DNA from: Leclercia adecarboxylata
Lineage (GTDB): Bacteria; Pseudomonadota; Gammaproteobacteria; Enterobacterales; Enterobacteriaceae
Assembly (NCBI GenBank): GCA_002360945.1
Contig: DERO01000006.1
Span: 248,001-312,000 of the forward strand
DNA: 64,000 nt
Reading direction: 5' to 3'
The notes beneath the pieces are model-generated. The model was not told where the DNA came from and ran no database searches. It saw only the letters and a list, made by a program, of their open reading frames with translations. This document shows, one piece after another, positions 48,710 to 58,176 of the stretch. Positions within the stretch are counted from its first letter, which is position 1. Every line of letters starts with the position of its first letter. A program made the translations under genes and the position numbers.

Positions 48710-49534
48710 ATGCGTAAATCTGTTGTGGTTGTACTGGGAACGTTTTTTCTCTTTTCTGGGCTGAGTCATGCGGACGATGGCAGCGCCGATGCTGCGACCG
48801 TCAAAAAAGAGGTACAAACGCTGTTTTTTGGTCATGATGACCGTACGCGTGTCACCGATCCTTCCCGCTCGCCGTGGGATGCCATTGGCCAGCTGGAAAC
48901 CGCCAGCGGGAATCTGTGTACTGCGACCCTCATCACCCCACAGCTGGCGCTGACCGCCGGCCATTGCCTGCTGGTGCCGCCAAACGGTAAACCGGATACC
49001 GCCGTTGCCCTGCGCTTTGTGTCGCAGAAAGGCAGCTGGCGCTATGAGATCCACGGTATTGAAGGACGCGTCCCGGCGTCACTCGGTCGACGGCTGAAAG
49101 CCGACGGCGATGGCTGGATCGTGCCGCCGTCTGCCGCCTCGTGGGATTTTGGTCTGGTGGTGCTGCGTAATCCGCCATCGGGGATCACCCCGCTACCGCT
49201 GTTTACCGGCGATAAAGACGTCCTCACCGCCGCCCTGAAAGTGGCCGACCGCAAGGTGAATCAAGCGGGCTACCCGGAAGATCATCTCGATGTGCTCTAT
49301 ACCCATCAGGACTGCATCGTCACCGGCTGGGCGCAAACCGGCGTGCTGTCGCACCAGTGCGATACCCTGCCCGGCGACAGCGGCTCGCCGCTGATGCTGA
49401 AAACTGCCGAAGGCTGGCAGGTCATCGGAGTACAAAGCTCGGCTCCGGCGGCGAAAGATCGCTGGCGGGCGGATAACCGCGCCCTGTCGATCACCGGCTT
49501 CCGTGACAAGCTGGAAGAGCTGGCTCAGCAGTAA
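48710..49534 (+). CDS. ydgD: Trypsin-like serine protease YdgD
   Basis: A 274-residue exported S1-fold protease, close to E. coli YdgD. The signal peptide is [21 protein letters not shown]. Catalytic residues are readable: His in LTAGHCLL (about residue 84), Asp in [10 protein letters not shown] (about 145), and Ser in [10 protein letters not shown] (about 224). [27 protein letters not shown] gives the disulfide pattern. The physiological substrate is unknown. The stop is one base from the end of the convergent GGDEF-EAL gene. Confidence 0.94.
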   Translation: MRKSVVVVLGTFFLFSGLSHADDGSADAATVKKEVQTLFFGHDDRTRVTDPSRSPWDAIGQLETASGNLCTATLITPQLALTAGHCLLVPPNGKPDTAVALRFVSQKGSWRYEIHGIEGRVPASLGRRLKADGDGWIVPPSAASWDFGLVVLRNPPSGITPLPLFTGDKDVLTAALKVADRKVNQAGYPEDHLDVLYTHQDCIVTGWAQTGVLSHQCDTLPGDSGSPLMLKTAEGWQVIGVQSSAPAAKDRWRADNRALSITGFRDKLEELAQQ

Positions 49535-49535
49535 T

Positions 49536-51698
49536 TCAACACTGGCGCTGCTGGCGTAGCGCCATAATCGCCTCTATCGGCATCGGCTGGCTGTACCAGA
49601 AGCCCTGCAACTGATCGCAGCCCGCCAGCCGCAGCAGTTTCATCTGTTTCTCGTTCTCTACGCCTTCGGCCACCACGGTCATCCCAAGGGCGCTGGCGAT
49701 ACGTACCGTGCCGCTGACCAGGGCTGCGGCCTGCTCGTCATGATCCACCAGCCCGGCCAGGGATTTATCAATCTTGATGGTGTCGAAGTTAAAGCGCCTG
49801 AGATAGCCGATGCTAGAATAGCCGGTACCAAAATCGTCCAGCGCCACGGCGATCCCCTGCGCTCTGAGATTGTTGATAGCAGAGCGGGCCCGCTCGGGAT
49901 TTTCCAGCACGTAGGTTTCCGTCACCTCCAGCTGCAGGCGCGTGGCCGGGAAGCGGCTAACCCCGAGTGCGCCCTCCACTTTGGCCTCAAACTCCGGGTC
50001 GCGGAACTGCGCGGGCGAGATGTTGACCGACAGTTTTAAATCCGCGTACGGCTCCAGATCCTGACAGGCCCGGCGCAGGACAAACTGCCCCAGAGCATAA
50101 ATCAGCCCGCTGGTCTCGGCGATGGTGATAAAAACGTCCGGCGTCAGTGGCCCCGCCGGGCGTCGCGGCCAGCGCACAAGCGCCTCCACGCTGACCATCT
50201 TCTGGCTACGGGCATCGATGATCGGCTGATACCAGACGTCAAACTCGTCCCGCTCAAGGCCGCTGCGGATCTGGCTCTCAATCGCCACCTGGCGCTCACG
50301 GACGCTGTTCAGCTCCGTGTCATAGTGCGTCACCCGCCCTTTGCCGGTGATTTTGGAGTGGTACATGGCGATATCGGCGCGACGGAAAAGCTCCGAGCTG
50401 GTGCACTCCACCAGGGTGCCGCTGGCGATCCCGATGCTGGCCCCGATATGAATGGTGCGCTCGCCGACGCGGATCGCATTGTGGAGATAATCGAGAACGA
50501 AACCCGCAAAGGCCGAGGCCAGCGCTTCAGCATTATCGCCGCCGATGGTCATGGCAAATTCATCCCCGCCCATGCGAGCCAGCATGCCGTCTTTCGGCAC
50601 GTTGTCGCGTAACGCGCCGGCGATGATGACGATCAGCTCATCACCCACCTCGTGACCGTAGATATCATTGACGTCTTTAAAGCCGTCGAGGTCGATAAAG
50701 ACCACGCTTTTGCGATCGGTATCGCCCCGCAGGCTCACCCGCTCCAGCTCCTCAATCAGCGCCCGGCGGTTAGGCAAATGGCTGAGCCAGTCGGTGCGCG
50801 CCACCTTTCGCGCCAGGCTCTCGCCGCGCGCCAGTTTATACAGACCCACGCAGCTGAAGAGGATAAACAGCAGGATCAGCGCCGCGGTGAAAAGCACAAT
50901 CTGAGTGATATCCAGCGAGGCGGCTTTGGCCGCGGCGGCCCCCGGCAGGCGCGGCGTCCACGACAGATAGCCCAGCACCTCCCCGGAGGAGCTTTTCAGC
51001 GGTACGCTAACGTCGCTGACCTGCTCCGGGGTGAAGGTCAGATCGTCGATCTGAAAGGTGTTCCCCAAATCGCGCAAAATTTGTGGATTGATATGGCGGG
51101 TGATGACCAGAAAGCGGCGGGTATTGTCTCCCGCCTGCAGATTGCCAATCGTCGGGCGGATGAGCCCGACGCCCACGAAGGCAATCCCTGCGCGGGTGCG
51201 GGTGATCCCGGCGTAGATGTTTTTATCCGACTGGAGGGTGTTGGTGTGCAGCAGGATCAGCGACTTTAAGCCGTCGCCAAAGAAATCGAGGTTTTTTTCC
51301 GCGAAAGGCTGGCTTTTGAACGAGCCCCACAGCACCCGAAAGCGTTCGTCGAGCACAAAGGTGCCGTCATACAGGTTATTGACCTTATAGCCCGCCCCCC
51401 AGGTGTTGTAGAGCCAGTCCACGTCCAGCGCCGGGCGATAGGCTTCGCGCACCGCGTCATCCCAGACGGCATTATCAATCACCAGAGACCAGACCCGGTT
51501 AATCGAGGTCTGAACGGCACCCTGCACGGAGAGAGCCGTGCGCTGCTCGTCGATTTCATTGGCTTTACTGCTGATGAGGTTCAGCGAGAGGTACAGCAGG
51601 GTCACAACAGAAAAAATTAAGCCGACCCCTGCCATAAAAATCATGACAAACAGGGTTTTTGCAGAAGGGATTTTACGCCAGCTTAAAGGGGTATGCAT
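49536..51698 (-). CDS. CHASE4-GGDEF-EAL cyclic di-GMP turnover protein
   Basis: A 720-residue inner-membrane protein. A membrane segment lies at about residues 15-40, then a periplasmic CHASE4-type sensor (VIDNAVWDDAVREAYRPALDVDWLYNTWG) to about 240. A second span LDITQIVLFTAALILLFILFSCVGLY follows. The GGDEF domain has DLDGFKDVNDIYGHEVGDE and an intact MGGDEFAM. The EAL domain has SVEALVRWPRR, VNISPAQFRDP, LDDFGTGYSSIGYL and KIDKSL, so both halves keep catalytic residues. It separates ydgD from mdtI, which are adjacent in E. coli, so it is an insertion relative to that species. It could tune c-di-GMP for PgaCD. Confidence 0.93.
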   Translation of the reverse strand: MHTPLSWRKIPSAKTLFVMIFMAGVGLIFSVVTLLYLSLNLISSKANEIDEQRTALSVQGAVQTSINRVWSLVIDNAVWDDAVREAYRPALDVDWLYNTWGAGYKVNNLYDGTFVLDERFRVLWGSFKSQPFAEKNLDFFGDGLKSLILLHTNTLQSDKNIYAGITRTRAGIAFVGVGLIRPTIGNLQAGDNTRRFLVITRHINPQILRDLGNTFQIDDLTFTPEQVSDVSVPLKSSSGEVLGYLSWTPRLPGAAAAKAASLDITQIVLFTAALILLFILFSCVGLYKLARGESLARKVARTDWLSHLPNRRALIEELERVSLRGDTDRKSVVFIDLDGFKDVNDIYGHEVGDELIVIIAGALRDNVPKDGMLARMGGDEFAMTIGGDNAEALASAFAGFVLDYLHNAIRVGERTIHIGASIGIASGTLVECTSSELFRRADIAMYHSKITGKGRVTHYDTELNSVRERQVAIESQIRSGLERDEFDVWYQPIIDARSQKMVSVEALVRWPRRPAGPLTPDVFITIAETSGLIYALGQFVLRRACQDLEPYADLKLSVNISPAQFRDPEFEAKVEGALGVSRFPATRLQLEVTETYVLENPERARSAINNLRAQGIAVALDDFGTGYSSIGYLRRFNFDTIKIDKSLAGLVDHDEQAAALVSGTVRIASALGMTVVAEGVENEKQMKLLRLAGCDQLQGFWYSQPMPIEAIMALRQQRQC

Positions 51699-51754
51699 TC
51701 ATTCCTCATCATTTTCAATGCCCTCAGACTAAGCGTAATACAGGAGATGAATTT

Positions 51755-51778
51755 CGCTGCCTGTAATGACAGGCAGCG
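51755..51778 (-). terminator. Hairpin after mdtI
   Basis: Perfect ten-base stem CGCTGCCTGT / ACAGGCAGCG with a four-base loop, six bases past the mdtI stop on the minus strand. The T-run is weak. Confidence 0.6.
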
Positions 51779-51784
51779 ACGTTA

Positions 51785-52114
51785 TCAGGCCAGTTTTATC
51801 ATGATCATCCCGGCGAGAAGCAGCAGCAGGCCAATCCAGCCCTTCCGGTTCAGTCGTTGACCAAAGAGGATCCAGCCCGCCGCCAGCGTTGCCGCAATCC
51901 CGAATCCGCCCCACAGAGCATAGGCCACCGACAGCTCAATGCCTTTTACCGCCTGCGACAGGGCACTGAAGGCACCGAGTACCGCGGCAATCGACAGCAG
52001 GCCGTAGGTTTTACGGCGAAAACCGTCGGAAAACTTCAGCAGCACGTTGGCGGCAATCTCGAGGATAATCGCCAGCGCCAGCCAGGCGGCATGAACCCAC
52101 TCAAACTGTGGCAT
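51785..52114 (-). CDS. mdtI: Spermidine export SMR subunit MdtI
   Basis: A 109-residue four-span small multidrug resistance protein. MdtJ and MdtI together export spermidine. [28 protein letters not shown] contains the essential membrane glutamate. [35 protein letters not shown] is the family's second and third span. It overlaps mdtJ by 14 bases. Confidence 0.95.
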   Translation of the reverse strand: MPQFEWVHAAWLALAIILEIAANVLLKFSDGFRRKTYGLLSIAAVLGAFSALSQAVKGIELSVAYALWGGFGIAATLAAGWILFGQRLNRKGWIGLLLLLAGMIMIKLA

Positions 52115-52463
52115 GGGTCGCCTCCTTACGCTGCTTTAACGGTTTGCGGGTGCCGGATTTGATGAATATTATTCCCGCTACCAGCGTCATCAGGCCGGCC
52201 ATTTTCATCAATGACAGCGACTCATCAAACAGTAAAACGCTAAAAAGGGTGATTAAGAAAATACCTACCCCTTCCCATAATGCGTACGCCACACCCAGCG
52301 CGATTTTTTTAACCGCAAATGACAAGAAAATATAGGACAGGGCAATCATCGACAGCATTAAAATATAGCCGCTGTGACTACCACTGACGCTGGCCCATTT
52401 CATTGAGAGGGTGCCTGTTATTTCAGCAACGATAGCAAGGGCTAAGAGGATCCAGTAAAACAT
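52101..52463 (-). CDS. mdtJ: Spermidine export SMR subunit MdtJ
   Basis: A 120-residue SMR-family protein, heterodimer partner of Mdt[24 protein letters not shown] holds the membrane glutamate, and [38 protein letters not shown] is conserved. A basic C-terminal tail [16 protein letters not shown] follows. The gene is preceded by a leader with the mdtU uORF, consistent with polyamine-responsive expression. Confidence 0.95.
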   Translation of the reverse strand: MFYWILLALAIVAEITGTLSMKWASVSGSHSGYILMLSMIALSYIFLSFAVKKIALGVAYALWEGVGIFLITLFSVLLFDESLSLMKMAGLMTLVAGIIFIKSGTRKPLKQRKEATHATV

Positions 52464-52577
52464 ATTTTTCTCCTGCTTGAGAATATAATCCTTCGCGGCT
52501 CACCAGTGATGGCAGCCGGGTAAAAACGAATGAAGATTCAGCCGGGCGCAGGGCGCCAGCTCAGGCAGAGAGAGGTT

Positions 52578-52676
52578 CTACAGCGCGTTGCGCCAGTGTT
52601 GCTCGCCAGACAGCAGGCAAAAAGAGGAGAGTGAAACAGAGAGGGTTAAAAAATACGTCCTGAACAGATTGTCCAT
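52578..52676 (-). CDS. mdtU: mdtJI leader peptide MdtU
   Basis: A 32-codon uORF on the minus strand, MDNLFRTYFLTLSVSLSSFC followed by LLSGEQHWRNAL, ending 114 bases before mdtJ. It corresponds to mdtU of E. coli, whose translation mediates spermidine-dependent expression of mdtJI, probably by blocking premature Rho termination. The peptide agrees with what I recall of that leader, especially the C-terminal SGEQHWRNAL. The ribosome site is weak. Confidence 0.75.
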   Translation of the reverse strand: MDNLFRTYFLTLSVSLSSFCLLSGEQHWRNAL

Positions 52677-52879
52677 AAAATTACAATTATCTGCGGTGTT
52701 GCTTCTCGTCAGTGCAGATGAAAATTGTCTCCGGTAGTTAAACACAGCTGATTTTTACCATAAGCCAGGATTTTACTCAAAGCCTTTTCATTTCTTTACC
52801 CTCACCGTTTGCGTTTGGTTAATTTATTCAACGCGCCGCGCCGTTAGAATATATAAAACGGACGGTATCAGGAGCCTGT

Positions 52880-53917
52880 ATGGCCAAACCCATTATTACC
52901 CTCAACGGATTAAAAATAGTCATCATGCTCGGCATGCTGGTGATTGTGCTTACGGGGATCCGCGTTGCCGCGGATATTATTGTGCCCTTTATTCTGGCGC
53001 TGTTTATCGCCGTGGTGCTGCATCCGCTGGTGCGTTGGCTGGTGCGTCTGCGCCTTCCGCGGGTGCTGGCGATTACCCTGCCGATCCTGCTTATCGTGGT
53101 GTTTATGGTGCTGCTGGTGGCCTATCTGGGCACCTCCCTGAACGAGCTGGCGCGCACCCTGCCGCACTATCGCTCCTCGCTGGCCGTGCCGCTGCTGCAT
53201 CTTGAGCCCTGGCTGCAGCGGGCCGGGATTGAAGTGTCGATGGAAGAGCTGCTGAAGTATGTCGACCCCAATGCCGCCATGACGCTGGTGACCGCCCTGC
53301 TGTCGCAGCTCTCCAGCGCCATGACCGCCATCTTTTTACTGCTGCTGACCGTGGTGTTTATGCTGCTGGAGGTTCCGCAGTTGCCGGCGAAACTCCAGCC
53401 GCTGATGTCCCGCCCGGTGGAAGGGATGGCCGCCATTCAGCGCGCCCTCGACAGCGTCTCACACTATCTGGTGTTGAAAACCGCCATCAGCCTGGTGACC
53501 GGGCTGGTGGTCTGGGGAATGCTGGCGGCGCTGGAGGTACGGTTCGCCTTTGTCTGGGCGCTGCTGGCCTTTGCCCTGAACTATATTCCCAACATCGGAT
53601 CGGTGCTGGCGGCCATCCCGCCGATTGCCCAGGTGCTGGTGTTCAGTGGCTTCTACCCAGCCCTGGTACTGCTGTCGGGGTATCTGGTCATCAACCTGAT
53701 CTTCGGCAACATCCTCGAGCCCCGGTTAATGGGACGCGGGCTGGGCCTCTCGACGCTGGTGGTCTTCCTGTCGCTGATCTTCTGGGGCTGGTTGCTGGGG
53801 CCGGTGGGGATGCTGCTGTCGGTGCCGCTGACCATTATCGTCAAGATTGCTCTGGAGCAGACCACCGGTGGTAAAACGATTGCCCTGTTGCTCAGTGACA
53901 TGAGCCGGGCGAGCTAA
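52880..53917 (+). CDS. tqsA: AI-2 exporter TqsA (YdgG)
   Basis: A 345-residue AI-2E (PerM) family membrane protein that exports autoinducer-2 and affects biofilm formation. It matches E. coli TqsA from [20 protein letters not shown] onward. [21 protein letters not shown] and [42 protein letters not shown] are the family signatures near the C-terminus. About seven to eight membrane segments. TCAGGAG precedes the ATG. The last four bases overlap the convergent MDR gene. Confidence 0.95.
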   Translation: MAKPIITLNGLKIVIMLGMLVIVLTGIRVAADIIVPFILALFIAVVLHPLVRWLVRLRLPRVLAITLPILLIVVFMVLLVAYLGTSLNELARTLPHYRSSLAVPLLHLEPWLQRAGIEVSMEELLKYVDPNAAMTLVTALLSQLSSAMTAIFLLLLTVVFMLLEVPQLPAKLQPLMSRPVEGMAAIQRALDSVSHYLVLKTAISLVTGLVVWGMLAALEVRFAFVWALLAFALNYIPNIGSVLAAIPPIAQVLVFSGFYPALVLLSGYLVINLIFGNILEPRLMGRGLGLSTLVVFLSLIFWGWLLGPVGMLLSVPLTIIVKIALEQTTGGKTIALLLSDMSRAS

Positions 53918-54870
53918 GGAGTATCGCAGGTAAAATCCAGCAGCGGCTTGTGGGTTCGTCCCGCCAGGCGGTAGTCGGCCAGTGCCGACTGCCATGCGTT
54001 AAAAGGCAGCAGCCGGACATCACTGTACTTGCTCTCAGCCAATAGCGACCAAATTTCGTTAAACGCCGCCTGCCACGCCTGCGGGCCAAGCGCATCGAAA
54101 TGGTTGCGAATATGGAACCAGTGCATCGGCGGGAAGTGACGCTGTAACGTAAAGGGCTGGCCGGAGAGCAGCCCGTAGGAGATAAACGCCGCGCTGCTGC
54201 ACATTGCACTCAGGATGGTCTGCGCCAGCCCGCCCCCGGTGGCGTCATAGACGATATCGCTGGCCGCAGCGAAAGCGCGCACGCGGTCGCTGTCCTGCTG
54301 AGCTACCGGGACAATGCCCATCGCCCGCAGCCTGTCAGCATGAATCGGTGAGCGGTGAATGCCGTACACTTCCGTCGCACCCCGCCGCTGTGCCCACTGG
54401 CCGAGCAGAATGGCGCAGTCCGATCCGGCGGCGGTCAGCAGGACCCGTTTGCCCTGCACAGGCCAGAGGTTGAGCATCAGCCAGGCCGCCAGCGGGTTGA
54501 TGAACGCCCGCGCCGCCAGGGTACTCTCAATGGCATCAGGAACCGGGATCGCCAGCGCTGCCGGACAATCGACATATTGCTGCCAGGTGCCTTCTCCACG
54601 CAGGGGCAAAACCCGCTGGCCCAGCAGATGCATGGCGTCGTTCGGGGCGGCAATCACCCGCCCCACGCCTTCGTACCCGGCGAGGGTGGGCAACGTAATC
54701 CGATGCCGGTAGGCGCCGGTAATGGGGATCAGATCCGAGGCGTTAACCGGGGAGAGCAGCATCTGCACCCGCAGCATTCCCGGCTGCAGCGGTGCTTTTT
54801 CGGCGGTTTCACGCTGCAGAACAGACTCAGGTTCACCAAACTGGCGGTAGCATAATGCGGTGTTTTGCAT
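53914..54870 (-). CDS. Zinc-independent MDR-family oxidoreductase
   Basis: A 318-residue medium-chain reductase, probably NADPH-dependent quinone or enoyl reductase. The N-terminal GroES-like domain has [34 protein letters not shown], typical of quinone oxidoreductases lacking the zinc cysteines. The Rossmann part starts [28 protein letters not shown]; its glycine motif is atypical (TAAGSDCA instead of GAAGGVG). Start ATG is two bases after the smrA stop, suggesting an operon with smrA. The 3' end overlaps tqsA by four bases. Confidence 0.87.
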   Translation of the reverse strand: MQNTALCYRQFGEPESVLQRETAEKAPLQPGMLRVQMLLSPVNASDLIPITGAYRHRITLPTLAGYEGVGRVIAAPNDAMHLLGQRVLPLRGEGTWQQYVDCPAALAIPVPDAIESTLAARAFINPLAAWLMLNLWPVQGKRVLLTAAGSDCAILLGQWAQRRGATEVYGIHRSPIHADRLRAMGIVPVAQQDSDRVRAFAAASDIVYDATGGGLAQTILSAMCSSAAFISYGLLSGQPFTLQRHFPPMHWFHIRNHFDALGPQAWQAAFNEIWSLLAESKYSDVRLLPFNAWQSALADYRLAGRTHKPLLDFTCDTP

Positions 54871-54872
54871 GT

Positions 54873-55436
54873 TCAACGGCTGCGTTTTGCCAGTCGCTCG
54901 CGGGTTTCGAGCTTTGCCTCGCTGGACTTACGCAGCGCCACGTAACAGGCTCCGCTGCCGCCGTGGTGCGGCTGGGCGGCGCAAAACGCCTGCACCGCGT
55001 CGAACTCCGTCAGCCAGCGCGCCAGATAGCTGCGCACGATGTTGGCATGAGATTTATCGTCGCGTCCTTTACCGTGAATGATGATCAGGTTACGCAAGCC
55101 ATCGCGCTCCGCCTGGCGGATGAAGGTAAACAGCTGCTGGCGGCACAGCTCTACAGGCTGACGCAGTAAGGTCAGGCTCGCCTGGCGGGGGTATTTGCCC
55201 GAGCGCAGCTTGTCGAAGACCCCAAGCTGGACCCCGTCCCGCTGAAACGCCAGCGGCTCTGCCAGGGGAATGACATCCAGAAAGCCGGTAGTAAGAAAAT
55301 TATCGAGCTGGCTGGTGTCCACAGGCTGGCGGGTGCGCTGGGGTGAAGCGGGCTGCCAGTGGACGTCGGCACGGTGCCTCAGCGGCTGGACATCCTCCAT
55401 CGCGTCGAGAAAAAGCGATTTATCGTCTGGGTTCAT
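54873..55436 (-). CDS. smrA: Smr-domain DNA nickase SmrA
   Basis: A 187-residue protein matching E. coli SmrA (YdaL) along its length. MNPDDKSLFLDAMEDVQPLR starts it, with GGAGG upstream and the same length as E. coli. The Smr domain is C-terminal: KYPRQASLTLLRQPVELCRQQLFTFIRQA, then LIIIHGKGRDDKSHANIVRSYL (the HGKG motif) and PHHGGSGACYVALRK. Smr domains nick DNA or cleave RNA. The MDR gene follows after two bases. Confidence 0.95.
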   Translation of the reverse strand: MNPDDKSLFLDAMEDVQPLRHRADVHWQPASPQRTRQPVDTSQLDNFLTTGFLDVIPLAEPLAFQRDGVQLGVFDKLRSGKYPRQASLTLLRQPVELCRQQLFTFIRQAERDGLRNLIIIHGKGRDDKSHANIVRSYLARWLTEFDAVQAFCAAQPHHGGSGACYVALRKSSEAKLETRERLAKRSR

Positions 55437-55667
55437 GGCATCCTCCTGCTTAACTGACAGGCTACTATACCTGCCCCTCTCACGGGGCTCAATGCGGCGT
55501 TGTGTGTCTGTTGAACATTCCAAAAACAATAATTAATAAACTAAATTTAATTGATTATGTATTCGGACTAAAATAAATTTTTATTATCGTTTAAATTCAT
55601 GACTTACATTAAATTTTTATGATTCCGTTGCGTTAATTTCTTTATTTATCAGTAAAAGGTGTTATAT

Positions 55668-55768
55668 ATGAAGTTATCTGCGCAACGGAAATAATAAGCA
55701 GAGTTGCATGTGGAGCAATGCTGTGTGTACTGTGGAGTCTGTTGGATGTCGACGGGCTCCATTTTTTT
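55668..55768 (+). ncRNA. Possible small RNA or leader with mini-ORF and intrinsic terminator
   Basis: In the 345-base AT-rich gap between smrA and abgR (both leftward), the plus strand has AAAAGGT, a mini-ORF MKLSAQRK (55668-55694), then a TGGAGTC / GGCTCCA hairpin (55733-55761) with seven T residues after it. A TTGC...GCAA-type stem also lies around 55704-55719. No plus-strand protein gene lies near, so this looks like the 3' end of a small RNA. A confident promoter was not found; several AT-rich -10-like boxes occur at 55540-55665. Confidence 0.4.
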
Positions 55769-55781
55769 ATCCAGATACTGT

Positions 55782-56690
55782 CTAATAAATAACCTGCCGG
55801 GCCTGTCTTCTGAATTGTGTGATTAATGCGGTGGTCAATGGCGTCTGTCGGGAATCCCTTCTTTGAATAAGGTAATAGGTTGCTTTCGGTAACGTCTCCT
55901 TCACCGGCAGCATCACCAGCCTGTTGGCCAGCAGCGGGTCACAGCCCAGCTCCTGCGGCAGGATGCTGAGGAAATCACTCTGCGCCACCAGACTAATACA
56001 GGACGAAAAGGTTTCACATACCACGCCAATATGGGGGATCTGATCCCGGTGGGAAAACATCTCCTCCAACTGCTTATAATAACTGCCTCGCGGAGTAGGC
56101 ATCGTCCAGCTATATTTTAGTAATTCATTAATAGATTCAGCACCTATTGCCGGATGATTTGCCCGACAAAATATCGCAAAAGGCTTCTCAAACAATTTTT
56201 CGAACGTGAACTCATGATCATACGGCCCTTGGTAATAGGTATTGATGGTAAAATCAAGTTCCCCCTGACGTAATTCATTAATCATAGACACTAATTGTCC
56301 TTCCATAATACGCACCTTTACCTGCGGGTGCTGCTGATGGAAACGGGTAATGACCGCGGGCATTAACAGACGGGCGATACTCGCCCCCATGCCGATATTA
56401 ATCTGCCCGGCCTGCTGGCCCTGTCGCTGGCGAATGTCGTCCTGCGCGCTGCGTAACTCTTCCAGGATCAGCCTGGCATGCTGGTAAAAGCTCTCCCCAC
56501 ACTCGGTTAAGGTCACCCCTTTGCTGCGGCGGATAAACAACTGCGCCGCGATGCCCTCCTCCAGCTCTTTAATTGATTTGGTTAACGCCGGTTGCGACAG
56601 GTTCAATACCCGGCCCGCCCCGCGGATGCTCCCCTGCTGTGCCACTTCCACAAAAGCCCGTAGCTGATGAAATTTTACCTGGAATGTCAT
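55782..56690 (-). CDS. abgR: LysR-family regulator AbgR
   Basis: A 302-residue LysR protein matching E. coli AbgR: MTFQVKFHQLRAFVEVAQQG, HTH residues RGAGRVLNLSQPALTKSIKE, and the strongly conserved core GQINIGMGASIARLLMPAVITRFHQQHPQVKV. YYQGPYDHEFTFEKL also matches. It is divergent from abgABT and presumed to regulate it. The intergenic region carries a GTGATA/TATCAC dyad and a CRP-type site. Confidence 0.95.
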   Translation of the reverse strand: MTFQVKFHQLRAFVEVAQQGSIRGAGRVLNLSQPALTKSIKELEEGIAAQLFIRRSKGVTLTECGESFYQHARLILEELRSAQDDIRQRQGQQAGQINIGMGASIARLLMPAVITRFHQQHPQVKVRIMEGQLVSMINELRQGELDFTINTYYQGPYDHEFTFEKLFEKPFAIFCRANHPAIGAESINELLKYSWTMPTPRGSYYKQLEEMFSHRDQIPHIGVVCETFSSCISLVAQSDFLSILPQELGCDPLLANRLVMLPVKETLPKATYYLIQRRDSRQTPLTTALITQFRRQARQVIY

Positions 56691-56801
56691 GTCGGCACCG
56701 ATAACCGTTGTTTATCAGAGTAAAGAAACTGTCATCTACTGTAATGGAACTGATTGTGCCAGGGTAAGCCTTGAACGGTTAAATCTGTGAAAAAACGGTT
56801 A

Positions 56802-56822
56802 GTGATAAGTAAAAACTATCAC
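56802..56822. promoter_or_regulatory. AbgR operator candidate
   Basis: GTGATA-N9-TATCAC, perfect six-base arms, 44 bases before the abgA start in the abgR-abgA divergent region. Matches the inverted-repeat style of LysR sites. Confidence 0.45.
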
Positions 56823-56824
56823 AG

Positions 56825-56840
56825 TGTGAAGCAGTTCACA
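56825..56840 (+). promoter_or_regulatory. CRP-type site before abgA
   Basis: TGTGA-AGCAGT-TCACA matches the CRP core consensus exactly. It ends only 25 bases before the abgA ATG, so bound CRP would block or sit over the start region rather than activate in the usual way, unless transcription begins further downstream than expected. Confidence 0.6.
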
Positions 56841-56865
56841 TTATCTTATGATGACAGGAAACGAT

Positions 56866-58176
56866 ATGCATACACTGGCGCAGGACCTGCAAACCCTCTT
56901 CCCGCAACTCACCGCATGGCGACGCGATTTCCATCACTTTGCCGAGTCAGGCTGGGTGGAGTTCCGCACCGCGGCTAAAGTCGCTGAGGTGCTGGATCAA
57001 CTGGGCTACGAACTGGCGATGGGTCGCGACGTGGTTGATGCTGACAGCCGGATGGGCCTGCCCGACGAGGCCACCCTGGCCCAGGCCTATGCCCGGGCGC
57101 GTCAGCAAGGCGCGCCCGAAAAATGGCTCAGCGCCTTTGAGGGCGGTTACACCGGCATCGTTGCCACGCTGAATACCGGCCGTCCGGGGCCGACCCTCGC
57201 GTTCCGGGTCGACATGGACGCGCTGGATCTGGATGAATCGACCCAAAATGATCATCTCCCCGTCCGGGAAGGCTTTGCCTCCTGCAACCGCGGCATGATG
57301 CATGCCTGCGCCCATGACGGCCACACCACCATTGGCCTCGGGCTGGCGCACCTGCTGATGCAATACCGCGCGCAACTGAACGGCACCATCAAACTCATCT
57401 TCCAGCCTGCCGAAGAGGGCACCCGCGGCGCGCGGGCCATGGTTGCCGCCGGCGCGCTCGACGGCGTGGACTACTTCACCGCCATCCACATTGGCACCGG
57501 CGTGCCGGCGGGTACCGTGATCTGCGGCAGCGATAACTTTATGGCCACCACCAAGTTTGACGTGCGCTTCACCGGCGTGGCGGCACACGCGGGCGGGAAA
57601 CCCGAAGAGGGTCGCAATGCCCTGCTGGCCGCCGCCCAGGCCGCGATTGGCCTGCACAGCATCGCCCCGCACAGCGAAGGCGCGTCGCGCGTGAACGTTG
57701 GCGTGATGCAGGCGGGCAGCGGTCGTAACGTCGTCCCCGCCAGCGCCCTACTGAAGGTGGAGACCCGCGGCGAGAGCGAAGCCATTAATCACTATGTCTT
57801 TGAGCGCGCAAAAGCGGTGATTGACGGCGCGGCGGCGATGCACGGCGTCAGCAGCGAGCTTCGTCTGATGGGCGCGGCGACCTCAAGCCAGCCTTCTCCG
57901 GCATGGGTCAACTATCTGCGCGAGCAGGCATCGCAGGTGCCGGGCGTCGAACAGGCCATCGATAAGGTGAAAGCCCCTGCCGGATCGGAAGACGCTACCC
58001 TGATGATGGCACGGGTTCAGCAGAACGGCGGCCTCGCCTCCTATATGGTATTCGGCACGACCCTCAGCGCCGGACACCACAACGAAAAATTCGATTTCGA
58101 CGAGACGGTGATGCCCATCGCCATCGAAACCCTGGCGCGTGTCGCGCTTAACTTCCCGTGGACGCGAGGTGTGTAA
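56866..58176 (+). CDS. abgA: p-Aminobenzoyl-glutamate hydrolase subunit A
   Basis: A 436-residue M20-family metallopeptidase subunit. With AbgB it cleaves p-aminobenzoyl-glutamate, a folate breakdown product. Start [22 protein letters not shown] follows ACAGGAAACGAT and gives the E. coli length. Metal-site blocks are [11 protein letters not shown] (His and Asp) and [11 protein letters not shown] (Glu pair). [12 protein letters not shown] and [12 protein letters not shown] also match. E. coli has MMHACGHDGHT; here Gly is Ala. The stop overlaps the abgB start. Confidence 0.96.
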   Translation: MHTLAQDLQTLFPQLTAWRRDFHHFAESGWVEFRTAAKVAEVLDQLGYELAMGRDVVDADSRMGLPDEATLAQAYARARQQGAPEKWLSAFEGGYTGIVATLNTGRPGPTLAFRVDMDALDLDESTQNDHLPVREGFASCNRGMMHACAHDGHTTIGLGLAHLLMQYRAQLNGTIKLIFQPAEEGTRGARAMVAAGALDGVDYFTAIHIGTGVPAGTVICGSDNFMATTKFDVRFTGVAAHAGGKPEEGRNALLAAAQAAIGLHSIAPHSEGASRVNVGVMQAGSGRNVVPASALLKVETRGESEAINHYVFERAKAVIDGAAAMHGVSSELRLMGAATSSQPSPAWVNYLREQASQVPGVEQAIDKVKAPAGSEDATLMMARVQQNGGLASYMVFGTTLSAGHHNEKFDFDETVMPIAIETLARVALNFPWTRGV

